Position numbers and translations under genes: made by a program | Notes under the pieces: model-generated | Seen by the model: only the letters and a program-made list of their open reading frames with translations | Told to the model about the DNA's origin: nothing | The model's database searches: none | In this document: in pieces, positions 1-8,928 of the stretch | Numbering within the stretch: the first letter of the stretch is position 1 | Layout of the letters: each line of letters opens with the position of its first letter | Assembly (NCBI RefSeq): GCF_000621625.1 | Contig: NZ_JHXV01000029.1 | Span: forward strand, 1 to 64,000 | Direction of reading: 5' to 3' | DNA: 64,000 nucleotides | Source of the DNA: Crocinitomix catalasitica ATCC 23190 | GTDB taxonomy: Bacteria > Bacteroidota > Bacteroidia > Flavobacteriales_D > Crocinitomicaceae

Positions 1-204
1 TTCTTGCTCGTTAAGAGCATATTCTATTTTTTTAGGGGCACAAGAATTATCTTCAGGAGTTTCAGCTTTACGCCATTTAAATATGGTTTGACGAGAAACA
101 CCATAACGTAAGGCTAATTGCTCAATACTTAAGTTCAGATTATTTTTAATTTCTTGACGAATATGTATATTTGTCTTGGCATTGGAATGATAGATTTGTT
201 GCAT
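1..204 (-). CDS. IS481-like transposase, N-terminal part (cut by window edge)
   Basis: The minus strand is open from an ATG at 204 to the window edge (68 codons). It begins MQQIYHSNAKTNIHIRQEIK and continues with a helix-turn-helix (SIEQLALRYGVSRQTIFKWR). That N-terminus is characteristic of IS481-type transposases, whose DDE catalytic core would lie outside the window. The HTH would bind the element's ends. A -7-like box TATTTTTG lies at 228-235 on the minus strand. Whether the copy is intact cannot be judged here, and no terminal inverted repeat could be fixed. Confidence 0.75.
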   Translation of the reverse strand, partial: MQQIYHSNAKTNIHIRQEIKNNLNLSIEQLALRYGVSRQTIFKWRKAETPEDNSCAPKKIEYALNEQE

Positions 205-253
205 AATTATTTTTATTTGTCGTAAAACAAAAATAATCAACTATTTTATTTCC

Positions 254-302
254 AGCCCTTTCAGCTTCGTTTCGGCTACGCCTTCACTTCGCTGAAAGGG
301 CT
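254..302. repeat. 12-bp perfect inverted repeat with long loop
   Basis: AGCCCTTTCAGC at 254-265 is the exact reverse complement of GCTGAAAGGGCT at 291-302, with a 25-base loop. The hairpin sits between the transposase start and the purS end. It could be a strong terminator for purS on the minus strand or a dispersed intergenic repeat. The loop contains GGCTACGCCTTCACTTCG, a style of sequence seen again in other gaps of this window. Confidence 0.7.
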
Positions 303-367
303 TTATTGCTATCAACAATGTTGTGAAACTTTACAACTAACAACTATTATCTAATCACTACCAACTA

Positions 368-619
368 CTAAGCCTCAGTTACAGTAAAAGTATAACCTTC
401 CATGATTTGATTCACCAATAATTTTTTACAAGCTTCATCAGCTTTAGCTTCCGCTTCTGCTTTCGAATTTGCTTCAATGAAAATACGGATGTGTTTACCA
501 ATTCTCACATTTGTGATTTCAGGTAATCCTAAATTAACCATTGATTGGCTAACAGCCTTTCCTTGTGGGTCTAACAAAGCCTCTAATGGCATTACATCAA
601 TTTCCGCTTTAAATTTCAT
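368..619 (-). CDS. purS: Phosphoribosylformylglycinamidine synthase subunit PurS
   Basis: The 83-residue protein has the full PurS fold length, including the conserved GKHIRIFIEA strand and the helix with DEACKKLL. PurS is the small structural subunit of the multi-subunit FGAM synthase (PurS-PurQ-PurL). It helps transfer ammonia from PurQ to PurL in step four of purine synthesis in the cytoplasm. PurQ and PurL are not in this window. The gene starts inside the last codons of pssA (11-base overlap), so the two are probably translated from one message. Confidence 0.9.
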   Translation of the reverse strand: MKFKAEIDVMPLEALLDPQGKAVSQSMVNLGLPEITNVRIGKHIRIFIEANSKAEAEAKADEACKKLLVNQIMEGYTFTVTEA

Positions 620-1466
620 TTGTTTTTGCTTTTACAAACTGGTTATTAATTATGGACAAAAGTAAGTATAAAATTATTATCAGAGGTATTGCCCAAAAGA
701 ATAAAGTTGCAAATAAAATTACAGCTATTCCTAAAAATGAAAATCTCAATTCATTCCCTTTCCATTTAAACGATTTGAACTTGAGTGCAAAGAGTGGAAG
801 TTCGACGACCATTAGCACGGACATGATCACTGTTGCGCCAATTAAAAAAGCAGGACTTAATATTAATTTAGCAAATGTAATTTGCCACGAAACGAATAAA
901 AAATCTCCCAAAGCCAAATCATTATAAGCTTGAATGATAAGTATTGGAAAAACGGCAAAAAACAAAGTCATGGCAGGTGTTGGAAGACCAATAAACGAGT
1001 CCGACTGTCTGGTGTCTAAATTAAATTTGGCTAATCTAAATAAGGCAAACACAGGGATAAGTAAAGCTAAAAAAGGAATCAATGAATAGTTTTGATTCAC
1101 GTTTTCGAGTAATTGATTTTGCATTGACTCATTGTTCAATAAATTAAACTGAAACAAGGCATCATTTCTTATGCTGCCAAATTCAATTGCAGGATACGTT
1201 TCATTTAACAATACAAAAACAATAATTCCTGGCGCAACGCCAAAAGTCACCATGTCTGCTAAAGAATCTAATTGTTTTCCTAGTTCGCTAGGGACTTTTA
1301 ATAGTCGAGCCATGAATCCATCCAAAAAATCAAAAAGGGCAGATACAAAAATGCAATAAGGCGCTAAATGAATTTTGCCCGTTAACGTAAATATTATGGC
1401 TAAAATTCCTCCGACTAAATTGCCTGCGGTGAATAAATTTGGGACCAATCTTTTTAATGCTTGCAT
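609..1466 (-). CDS. pssA: CDP-diacylglycerol-serine O-phosphatidyltransferase
   Basis: This integral membrane enzyme joins CDP-diacylglycerol and serine to give phosphatidylserine, the precursor of phosphatidylethanolamine. The CDP-alcohol phosphatidyltransferase signature is complete: DFLDGFMAR followed by G...LDSLAD. Several hydrophobic segments run to the C-terminus. An in-frame ATG exists at 1493, but I chose the ATG at 1466 because MQALKRLVPNLFTAGNLVGG matches the usual family N-terminus. It overlaps purS by 11 bases. Confidence 0.87.
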   Translation of the reverse strand: MQALKRLVPNLFTAGNLVGGILAIIFTLTGKIHLAPYCIFVSALFDFLDGFMARLLKVPSELGKQLDSLADMVTFGVAPGIIVFVLLNETYPAIEFGSIRNDALFQFNLLNNESMQNQLLENVNQNYSLIPFLALLIPVFALFRLAKFNLDTRQSDSFIGLPTPAMTLFFAVFPILIIQAYNDLALGDFLFVSWQITFAKLILSPAFLIGATVIMSVLMVVELPLFALKFKSFKWKGNELRFSFLGIAVILFATLFFWAIPLIIILYLLLSIINNQFVKAKTNEI

Positions 1467-1619
1467 GGTACAAAAATGAGGAATTATTTCCATTCTAATC
1501 TTTTACAATTATTTTTTTCGCGATTAATTAAACCAAAAGCAGCTTTTGCCCGTATATGATGTATATGAATACAATTTTTTCAAAATAGATGAGTTTATAT
1601 GGCAATTCTTATAATTTAC

Positions 1620-1627
1620 TATCTTTA
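1620..1627 (+). promoter_or_regulatory. Bacteroidota -7 box before the PorV2-like gene
   Basis: TATCTTTA fits the TAnnTTTG -7 consensus except for the last base. It overlaps the first possible ATG (1627), so transcription would start downstream of that ATG. This supports translation from the second ATG at 1642. No clear TTTG at the -33 position is seen. Confidence 0.4.
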
Positions 1628-1641
1628 TGGCATCATTTGAC

Positions 1642-2739
1642 ATGAAAAAATTAGCTACACTCTCATTATTCGTTTTACTTTCATTCTTGGCAACCGCTCA
1701 AGAAACTACCTTGACTCCAAAATATTCTAACGAATTTTTAGCGATTGGTGTAGGTGCCAATGCGCTGGGGATGTCTAATGCTGTTGTCGCTGGCGTTGAT
1801 GATGTGACTGCTGGATATTGGAATCCTGCAGGATTAACCGAAGTTGAAGATTTTTTACAAATTGGCGCAATGCATGCTGAGTATTTCGCTGGAATAGCAA
1901 AGTACGATTACATCGGTATCGCAAAACCTATCGATGAGCAAAGTGCTGCTGGATTTACATTCATCCGTTTTGGTGTAGATGATATTCCTAATACAACACA
2001 ATTAATTGATAAAGATGGGAATGTGAACTACGATAATATTACGTCCTTCTCGGCTGGAGATTATGCATTTCTATTCTCTTATGCCCGAAAGTCTAAAATT
2101 GAAGGATTAAGTTTAGGTGGTAATTTTAAAGTTATTTATCGTCACGTAGGTGATTTTGCCAAAGCATGGGGATTCGGTTTAGATGCAGGTATAAAATATA
2201 AATTAGGTGATAAATGGAAATTCGGCGCTTTAGTTCGAGACGTTTCTACCACTTTTAATGCCTGGTCTTATTCGTTAGACGACCAAATGATTGAGACTTT
2301 TGAAATAACAGGGAATGTCATTCCTACCAATGGATTAGAAATTACTTTACCAAAAATAATTTTAGGCGCGCAATTTAAAACCAACGTCTACAAAGAATTT
2401 TATGTGAAATCGGAAATTAATTTCGACTTAAATACGGACGGAAGAAGAAATGTTTTGTTCAGAACTGATCCGATAAGTATTGATCCACATATGGGATTAG
2501 AATTAGGTTATGGTAAATGGGTAGCATTAAGATTTGGAGTTTTGAATTTCCAATGGATCAAAAATCCTGACCTATCAGAATCCTTGACCGTACAACCGAA
2601 TATTGGTATTGGTGTTGGATTTAAAGGAATTAGTATTGATTACGCATTTACAGATATAGGTGACAAATCCGTTGCATTATATTCGCATATTTTTTCACTT
2701 CGTTTTAAACTAAATGACCCTAAGCAATCGGAAGAATAA
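1642..2739 (+). CDS. PorV/PorQ-family outer-membrane protein, PorV2-like
   Basis: The protein has a Sec signal peptide (MKKLATLSLFVLLSFLATAQ) followed by the PorV/PorQ signature FLAIGVGANALGMSNAVVA...GYWNPAGL and repeated amphipathic strands typical of an FadL-like beta-barrel. PorV proteins shuttle T9SS cargo from the translocon to the PorU sortase at the outer membrane. This gene overlaps by 26 bases a C25-peptidase gene, the arrangement known for the putative PorV2-PorU2 pair. I chose the start at 1642 rather than 1627 because of the promoter position and the better signal peptide. Whether it acts in T9SS cargo attachment or in a parallel system is not settled. Confidence 0.8.
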   Translation: MKKLATLSLFVLLSFLATAQETTLTPKYSNEFLAIGVGANALGMSNAVVAGVDDVTAGYWNPAGLTEVEDFLQIGAMHAEYFAGIAKYDYIGIAKPIDEQSAAGFTFIRFGVDDIPNTTQLIDKDGNVNYDNITSFSAGDYAFLFSYARKSKIEGLSLGGNFKVIYRHVGDFAKAWGFGLDAGIKYKLGDKWKFGALVRDVSTTFNAWSYSLDDQMIETFEITGNVIPTNGLEITLPKIILGAQFKTNVYKEFYVKSEINFDLNTDGRRNVLFRTDPISIDPHMGLELGYGKWVALRFGVLNFQWIKNPDLSESLTVQPNIGIGVGFKGISIDYAFTDIGDKSVALYSHIFSLRFKLNDPKQSEE

Positions 2740-5700
2740 TATTGTTATAAATTTATTTTTTGTCTTTTCTTTTTTAGGATTGACAGGCAACAGTTTTGCT
2801 CAATATGGTAATGAGTGGATTGAATATGATCAACGTTATTACGCTTTCAAAATTGCTCACGATGGGGTTTATAAAGTCGATTATACTCTGCTAACTTCCG
2901 CTGGAATTCCAGTTGAAACAATCAATACTGCTAATTTTCAATTGATTGGATTTGATAAAGAACAACCGCTGTGGATTGAAGATGGTGGTGACGGTTCTAT
3001 CGATCCAGGAGATTATATGCTGTTCTATGCACAAAAGAATACCTCTTGGCTAGACTCTATGTTGTACGATAGTCCTGATGACGTATCAAATAAGTATTAT
3101 CCTCATTATAATGATACAATCAACTATTTTTTATCTTGGAATTCAGAATTAGATAATAAGCGATTTTCGAATGAAACGGATGTTGATTTTTTAGCATATA
3201 CACCACGAGATTATTTTTTTAGAACGACCTTTAAAGAAGGGCATAATATGTATGCCGAAGGACATAAAGTTTCAGGAATGTCTCGTGCCAATTATATGCC
3301 TGCAGAAGGATGGTATGGCGGTCGAATTTTTATGGCTAACCCGGTGAATTACCAAGATGACCTTTTATCGACATCAAATGCTTTTACAGGAGGAGGTGCC
3401 CCGGTAGCAACAGGTGTAGCCGTATCTGGAGGTGGTTCGAATGCTGCTTTTGATGGTGCAGGCAATCATCATTTACGTTTGCAATATGGTCCGTCAAACA
3501 TTACATTATTTGATACCATTTATTATGGGTTTCAAAAAAATAAATTAGAGTTTACAATTCCAGCAACAAGTTTAGGTGCATCAACAACCAAAATCAGGCA
3601 TCAATTGGTAAACGATTTAGGTGTTGCTTCAGATTATCAGGCTGTCGCATTTACTGAAATAACTTATGCCCATACAGGTAATTTAGAGAGTCAATCATAT
3701 TATGAAATGTCAATTCCTCACAATACTTTAGCTGCAAAATCGAGGTATGATTTCACAAATTTTTCAGGTACTAATCCTCTTGCGTTTACATTAGATGGCA
3801 AAGTAAGGAAAATTCCAGTTGTAATTTCTGGAGGAACTTACCAAGTATTAATTCCTAATCTTGAATCAGGAGCGAATCAAAAGTTTGTAATTGTTGATGA
3901 AACAGCTATACGAACACCAATAGATTTTAGGCCAGTAAACGGGACTAGTTATTTTACAAATTATGTTACGGCGAATTTTGAGGATGCCTATTTAATGGTG
4001 AGTAATCGTCTAATTTGGGCGGGAGCTAACGAGTATAAAGCATATAGAGAAACTGTCGCTGGTGGTGGTCACAATGTTTTATTGGTTGATGTTGATGAGC
4101 TTTATCTTCAATTCGGCGGTGGTGTCCAAAAGCATGTAATGGGGATTCGACGTTTTGCTCACTTTGCATATAATCATGCTACAACAAAACCTTCAAATTT
4201 ATTTTTAATAGGTAAAGGTATCCGAGAAGCGAATGAGAATATTGGAGGTGCTGGAATAGGTTCTCGTCAAAATGCAGGTTCCTATGCTACTTCTTTGGTG
4301 CCGTCATTCGGTTACCCATCAAGTGATGTGCTTATTACTGCTAGGTTAGAGGATAATAGATGGGCGCCATTGTTGGCTACTGGCCGTATTGCAGCAAAAT
4401 CAAGTGCTGAAGTGATTGATTATCTGAATAAGGTGAAAGATTTCGAACTGGCACAAGATCCTAATGGTTTTTATAGCAAAGAGGAAAAATTATGGCAAAA
4501 AGAGATTTTACATTTTGGTGGAGGTTCTAACGAATATGAACAGAATACCTTTAAGTTCTATTTGGAACGATATGAGGGGTATTTAGAAAGCCCTGAATTT
4601 GGGGGCAATGTAACATCATATTATAAATCAGTTTCTGATCCTGTTGATCCAGTAACATTATTTGAAGTGACAGATAAAATTAACGATGGGGTGTCATTTA
4701 TGACTTTCTTCGGTCATGCTTCGGCGGATGGTTTCGATCAAAATATTGATGATCCCGAAAATTGGGACAATAAAGGGAAATATCCTATAGTTGTTGGAAA
4801 TGCATGTCTAACTGGTGGTATTTTTGATCCTTATTCATATAGTGCATCAGAAAAATATTTGATCATTCCGGAAAAAGGGGCAGTAGCTTTTATTGCAAAC
4901 GTAAAACAAGCCTTTTCAAATTCATTGAATACTTATTCTGACGAATTTTTTAAACTTGTTGGCAATACAAATTATGGAGGGTCGCTTGGTGAGCAAGTGA
5001 AGAAAACGATTGAGAATATACAATACGACGAAATGTCGTTTGGTTTACAAAATGTATGTAATCAAATGGTTTTACATGGCGATCCGGCGATAAAAAATAA
5101 TGCACATGATAAACCTGAATTTGAAATTGACAATACAAGCCTATTTGTAAACCCGTCAGTTATTGATTTAACAGTAGATTCAATTGAAGTGAACGTTGTT
5201 CTTTATAACCTTGGACGGGCAAGTGTTGATACATTCTTTGTCGATATTAAAAGAACATTTCCAAATGGCGGAGGTGATTCAATTTATAAAAAAATGGTAT
5301 ATGGATTGAATTATATTGATACAGTTATTTTTACCATTCCGCTTTATAATAATGTAGGAGTAGGAATTAATACTTTTACGGCATCTGTTGATATTCCAAG
5401 CAGCGTTGAAGAACAATTTGATGAATTCAATAATAATGTATTCAGTAAACAGGTTCTTTTCGACGTTGATGGTATTTTTCCTGCATGGCCATATAATTAT
5501 GCCGTTTTACCTTATGATACAATAACTGTGAAAGGCTCAACAGTCAATCCATTTGCCGGTTTGGCAACATATCGATTCGAATTAGATACCACCGATTTGT
5601 TTAATAGTCCATATAAAAAATATAAAACAATTTCTTCGCTTGGTGGAGTGATTGAAGTTAAATATGACGAATGGTTGAATGCAACAACAAATAGTCTCGA

Positions 5701-7912
5701 ATCGCTTAATTTGGAAGATAGTACTGTTTGTTTTTGGCGAGTTGCTGTAGAGGATGAAACAGGGGATTATTTCTGGATAGAGAATTCTTTTCAATATATT
5801 GAAAATAAGTCAGGTTGGGGACAGGATCATTTTTTTCAATTTAAGAATAGTGATTATCAATTTATCGATTATGTGAGAGATGATCGTTTAAGAGAGTTTG
5901 GTCCTGCCTTTAAGACAGTTGAATGTACAGTTTATGGTAATGCAAACAATATATATGAGGCAGAATTAACGAGTTATATTATAGATAATAACGCGTCAGA
6001 TGGCTATCATGCGAATAATTATTGTACAACTAATCCTCAGTTTTTGGTTGTTGTAATAGATCCGCTTGTCTTTAAAGCGTGGGGAACGAGGTTTGATAGG
6101 GGGGGGGCAATTCCAATGGAAAATCCAGATTACGATTTTGGAAATGCAAATGATAATGGAGGATGCCGTTGGCGTGTTGAGTGGAATTTTAGCTTTTATC
6201 AAAACAATCCTGAACAATTAGTCGCATTTGAGAATATGATACGTAACGAAATTCCAGATGATTATTATTATCTGATTTACACTACTAGGTTCGCGAATTA
6301 TTCTGAATGGGATATTTTACATCCTGAATTGTATGATATGTTCACTGAAATAGGCGCTGATAGTATTTATGCGGGAAGAGATGAAGTACCATTTATTGTT
6401 TTTGGAAAGGCAGGGGATCCAGATTTTACCAAAGAAGTTTATGGTCAAAACATCGATGATATTATTAGTCTAAAAGATACATTATGGGGTAATGATTTTT
6501 ACGGTGAAGAAAGTTCAACATTAATCGGTCCTGCAAAAAAATGGGATATCTTGTATTGGCAACAACATCCTCGAGAGGAAATGACCAATGATTCGTCAAG
6601 ATTAAAGGTATATGGACGTGATTATTTTGGTACACAAACTTTATTGATTGATACTGTGTTGACACTTTTAGACTCTATACCTAATTTAGATCTAATCGTA
6701 GACGCTGATTTATATCCTTTTCTTCAATTGCGGGCACAACATTGGGATACAATAGGTTTTTCCCCTGCTCAAATTGATCGTTGGCACATTTTGTACGAAC
6801 CAGTTCCAGAAGCTGCATTAAATGGATCAGGCGGCATAGTTTGGTTGCCAAATCAAGACACTTTGATTGAAGGACAAAAATTATCTGTATCATTTGATAT
6901 TGATAATATTAGTGACTATCCTATGGATTCTCTACTGGTAAATTATTGGTTAGAAGATGCACAGCGTAATATTATTCCAATCAATTATCCTAGACAAGAT
7001 TCTTTAAGAATTGGAGAAACCATTGGAGATACTTTAATAATTAATACTGTAGGAATTGCAGGATATAATTCCCTATGGGTTGAAGTGAATCCTTATAATG
7101 GAATTGGTGGAACGGATCAACCAGAGCAATATCATTTTAACAACCTTGGTCAAATACCTTTTCATGTATCTAGTGATGAAGAAAATCCTATTCTAGACGT
7201 TACTTTTGATGGCTTACATGTTTTAAACGGTGATATTGTCAGTCCTAAAACGCAAGTCGTTATCACATTAAAAGATGAGAATGAATATCTGATTATGAAT
7301 GAAGAAGCTGATACAGCCAATTTTGGTATTTATTTAACGGATCCACAAGGACTTCAAAAAAGATTGAGCTTTAGAAATAGTTTGGGTGAGCAAATTTTAG
7401 AGTGGTTTCCTGCTGATGCATCAAATAAAAAATTTAAGATAATTTATAATGCAGATTTAAACGAATCAGGAGAGTATCGCTTATTGGTTCAAGGGGTAGA
7501 TAAATCGAATAATATATCAGGTGATTTTGAATATGATATCACTTTTGAGGTTGATTTGCATTCGTCGATAACTCAATTAATGAACTATCCGAATCCTTTC
7601 AGTACGCAAACACAATTTGTATTTACACTTACTGGAGCAGTCATTCCAGACGAATTCACAATTCAAATTATGACGGTTACGGGTAAAGTTGTTCGTGAAA
7701 TTACAATAGACGAATTGGGACCTATTAATATTGGAAGGAATATTACAGAATTCAGATGGAACGGAACAGATGAGTTTGGCGATATTTTAGCAAATGGAGT
7801 CTACCTCTACCATGTAATTACCAAAATCGATAATGAGGACATTGATCACCGCGATAGTGGCGCTGATGAATACTTTAAGAAGGATTTCGGGAAGATGTAT
7901 ATTATTAGATAA
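2714..7912 (+). CDS. C25-family cysteine peptidase, PorU2-like putative T9SS sortase
   Basis: The 1732-residue protein has an N-terminal signal peptide ending NSFAQ (about residue 29). A beta-rich region and a gingipain-type C25 domain follow, at about 415-795. The catalytic pair is visible as His668 (FFGHAS) and Cys698 (GNACLTG). Long extracellular modules run to a C-terminal FlgD/Ig-like T9SS-type domain (MNYPNPF at about 1625, then RWNGTDEFGDILANGVYLYHV). Length and context match the PorU2 group rather than the shorter canonical PorU. The start overlaps the PorV2-like gene and is probably coupled to it. A run of nine G (6099-6107) encodes part of DRGGAIP and is an obvious slippage site. 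Confidence 0.8.
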   Translation: MTLSNRKNNIVINLFFVFSFLGLTGNSFAQYGNEWIEYDQRYYAFKIAHDGVYKVDYTLLTSAGIPVETINTANFQLIGFDKEQPLWIEDGGDGSIDPGDYMLFYAQKNTSWLDSMLYDSPDDVSNKYYPHYNDTINYFLSWNSELDNKRFSNETDVDFLAYTPRDYFFRTTFKEGHNMYAEGHKVSGMSRANYMPAEGWYGGRIFMANPVNYQDDLLSTSNAFTGGGAPVATGVAVSGGGSNAAFDGAGNHHLRLQYGPSNITLFDTIYYGFQKNKLEFTIPATSLGASTTKIRHQLVNDLGVASDYQAVAFTEITYAHTGNLESQSYYEMSIPHNTLAAKSRYDFTNFSGTNPLAFTLDGKVRKIPVVISGGTYQVLIPNLESGANQKFVIVDETAIRTPIDFRPVNGTSYFTNYVTANFEDAYLMVSNRLIWAGANEYKAYRETVAGGGHNVLLVDVDELYLQFGGGVQKHVMGIRRFAHFAYNHATTKPSNLFLIGKGIREANENIGGAGIGSRQNAGSYATSLVPSFGYPSSDVLITARLEDNRWAPLLATGRIAAKSSAEVIDYLNKVKDFELAQDPNGFYSKEEKLWQKEILHFGGGSNEYEQNTFKFYLERYEGYLESPEFGGNVTSYYKSVSDPVDPVTLFEVTDKINDGVSFMTFFGHASADGFDQNIDDPENWDNKGKYPIVVGNACLTGGIFDPYSYSASEKYLIIPEKGAVAFIANVKQAFSNSLNTYSDEFFKLVGNTNYGGSLGEQVKKTIENIQYDEMSFGLQNVCNQMVLHGDPAIKNNAHDKPEFEIDNTSLFVNPSVIDLTVDSIEVNVVLYNLGRASVDTFFVDIKRTFPNGGGDSIYKKMVYGLNYIDTVIFTIPLYNNVGVGINTFTASVDIPSSVEEQFDEFNNNVFSKQVLFDVDGIFPAWPYNYAVLPYDTITVKGSTVNPFAGLATYRFELDTTDLFNSPYKKYKTISSLGGVIEVKYDEWLNATTNSLESLNLEDSTVCFWRVAVEDETGDYFWIENSFQYIENKSGWGQDHFFQFKNSDYQFIDYVRDDRLREFGPAFKTVECTVYGNANNIYEAELTSYIIDNNASDGYHANNYCTTNPQFLVVVIDPLVFKAWGTRFDRGGAIPMENPDYDFGNANDNGGCRWRVEWNFSFYQNNPEQLVAFENMIRNEIPDDYYYLIYTTRFANYSEWDILHPELYDMFTEIGADSIYAGRDEVPFIVFGKAGDPDFTKEVYGQNIDDIISLKDTLWGNDFYGEESSTLIGPAKKWDILYWQQHPREEMTNDSSRLKVYGRDYFGTQTLLIDTVLTLLDSIPNLDLIVDADLYPFLQLRAQHWDTIGFSPAQIDRWHILYEPVPEAALNGSGGIVWLPNQDTLIEGQKLSVSFDIDNISDYPMDSLLVNYWLEDAQRNIIPINYPRQDSLRIGETIGDTLIINTVGIAGYNSLWVEVNPYNGIGGTDQPEQYHFNNLGQIPFHVSSDEENPILDVTFDGLHVLNGDIVSPKTQVVITLKDENEYLIMNEEADTANFGIYLTDPQGLQKRLSFRNSLGEQILEWFPADASNKKFKIIYNADLNESGEYRLLVQGVDKSNNISGDFEYDITFEVDLHSSITQLMNYPNPFSTQTQFVFTLTGAVIPDEFTIQIMTVTGKVVREITIDELGPINIGRNITEFRWNGTDEFGDILANGVYLYHVITKIDNEDIDHRDSGADEYFKKDFGKMYIIR
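6099..6107. repeat. G9 homopolymer inside the PorU2-like gene
   Basis: Nine consecutive G residues lie in an otherwise AT-rich coding sequence, using AGG GGG GGG G. Loss or gain of one base would shift the frame at about residue 1130, after the C25 domain and before the C-terminal sorting-type domain. Confidence 0.9.
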
Positions 7913-8103
7913 AAGACAAAGGATAAAAGCCTCTTAAATAGGGTACATTACATAGTCTATACTTGAGAGTCCGTAATTCTTTAAGATTAGGTGCTAATTC
8001 ATTATTATCGGATTTATAAAAAAATAGGTTTGATTGATTTGGGGTAAGAATGCTTGTTACTACGAAGTAAATGGCACTGTTAACTGCCAATAATCCTTAA
8101 ACC

Positions 8104-8152
8104 TATCCACTAACCACTAACCACTATCCACTATCCACTAACCACTAACCAC
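8104..8152. repeat. Tandem heptamer TAACCAC/TATCCAC, seven units
   Basis: Seven consecutive 7-base units alternate between TATCCAC and TAACCAC, then a diverged TACTCCAC follows. The array runs into the stop codon of the VanX-like gene (CTA at 8152-8154 on the plus strand). The rest of the gap 7913-8103 shows no gene. Its purpose is unknown. A looser version of similar sequence (ACAACTAACAACTATT) lies before the purS stop near 334-365. Confidence 0.8.
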
Positions 8153-8922
8153 TACTCCACAATCTCAAACATCGTCTTTGCTCTATCTCGGCTATAACGA
8201 TTAAAATGCCACCATTCAGTTTCAATATTCCAAAAACCTCCAGCTTTCATAACCTCACGCAATAATTCGCGGTTCGCGATATGCTCTTTAGATAGCAGAC
8301 CTGAATCTAGATAGGCTTTTTCATGCCTTGGATAAGCTATTTTTCTGATATCATCATAACCCGCACCCATGTCAAGAATATTGCCCTCAGCATCAGCAAT
8401 AGTCAAATCGACTGCAGCGCCGTAATTATGCAAGGAGCCATTCTTTGGATTTGAAACAAACTTCGTTTTTTCGTGGATAGGCATCTCCAAAACATCCCAC
8501 ATATATTGTTGTACACTTCTTGGTCGAACGCCATCGTAGACCAACAAGGTTAAAGTCGAATCTATCGACTTAAGATACAGTTGTGATTTGCCAAGGTCTT
8601 CGGCTACGGTAGGTTGTAAATAAATTCTATTCAAATGCCCATAAACATCACGATGCATGAAATTGTTGGTGTCTGAATACCTGACATCAATTAAAATATC
8701 AGGACTAATTGATTGAATATCTACAAGGCCTGCATCAATTATTTTTTGCTCTAATGTGTCAATAATATATGCTGCGACTTGAGGAACTTCAACTTCTTCA
8801 AAGATTGTATCTTGAAGAATAATTGGTTGTTCTACAACTTCTTCAGTAATTTGATTATCGGTAACACAAGCATTTAAAATGAATACCGAGAATAAACTAT
8901 TAGCAATATATCTTGCTGTCAT
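8152..8922 (-). CDS. D-alanyl-D-alanine dipeptidase, VanX/DdpX family lipoprotein
   Basis: The 256-residue M15D zinc peptidase cleaves free D-Ala-D-Ala, recycling it or lowering its pool. The zinc and catalytic motifs are present: Arg134 in YDGVRP, His165 and Asp172 in SLHNYGAAVD, and Glu236 and His239 in EWWH. A lipobox (LNAC, Cys19) at the end of the N-terminal hydrophobic stretch predicts a periplasm-facing lipoprotein. It is the last gene of the lpxD-to-8152 minus-strand operon, 6 bases after the small barrel gene. No VanA or VanH homologue lies nearby, so housekeeping recycling is more likely than glycopeptide resistance. Confidence 0.85.
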   Translation of the reverse strand: MTARYIANSLFSVFILNACVTDNQITEEVVEQPIILQDTIFEEVEVPQVAAYIIDTLEQKIIDAGLVDIQSISPDILIDVRYSDTNNFMHRDVYGHLNRIYLQPTVAEDLGKSQLYLKSIDSTLTLLVYDGVRPRSVQQYMWDVLEMPIHEKTKFVSNPKNGSLHNYGAAVDLTIADAEGNILDMGAGYDDIRKIAYPRHEKAYLDSGLLSKEHIANRELLREVMKAGGFWNIETEWWHFNRYSRDRAKTMFEIVE

Positions 8923-8928
8923 ATCGAA

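Noticed and set aside
7905..8090. Minus-strand open frame between the PorU2-like and VanX-like genes
   Set aside because: It overlaps the PorU2-like stop, has no recognisable features, and fits random open sequence in AT-rich DNA.
8104..8160. CRISPR array
   Set aside because: Units are 7 bases with no spacers and no cas genes nearby.
8152..8922. Glycopeptide resistance by VanX
   Set aside because: No VanH, VanA, VanR or VanS homologue is nearby and Gram-negative outer membranes already exclude glycopeptides; a recycling role is simpler.
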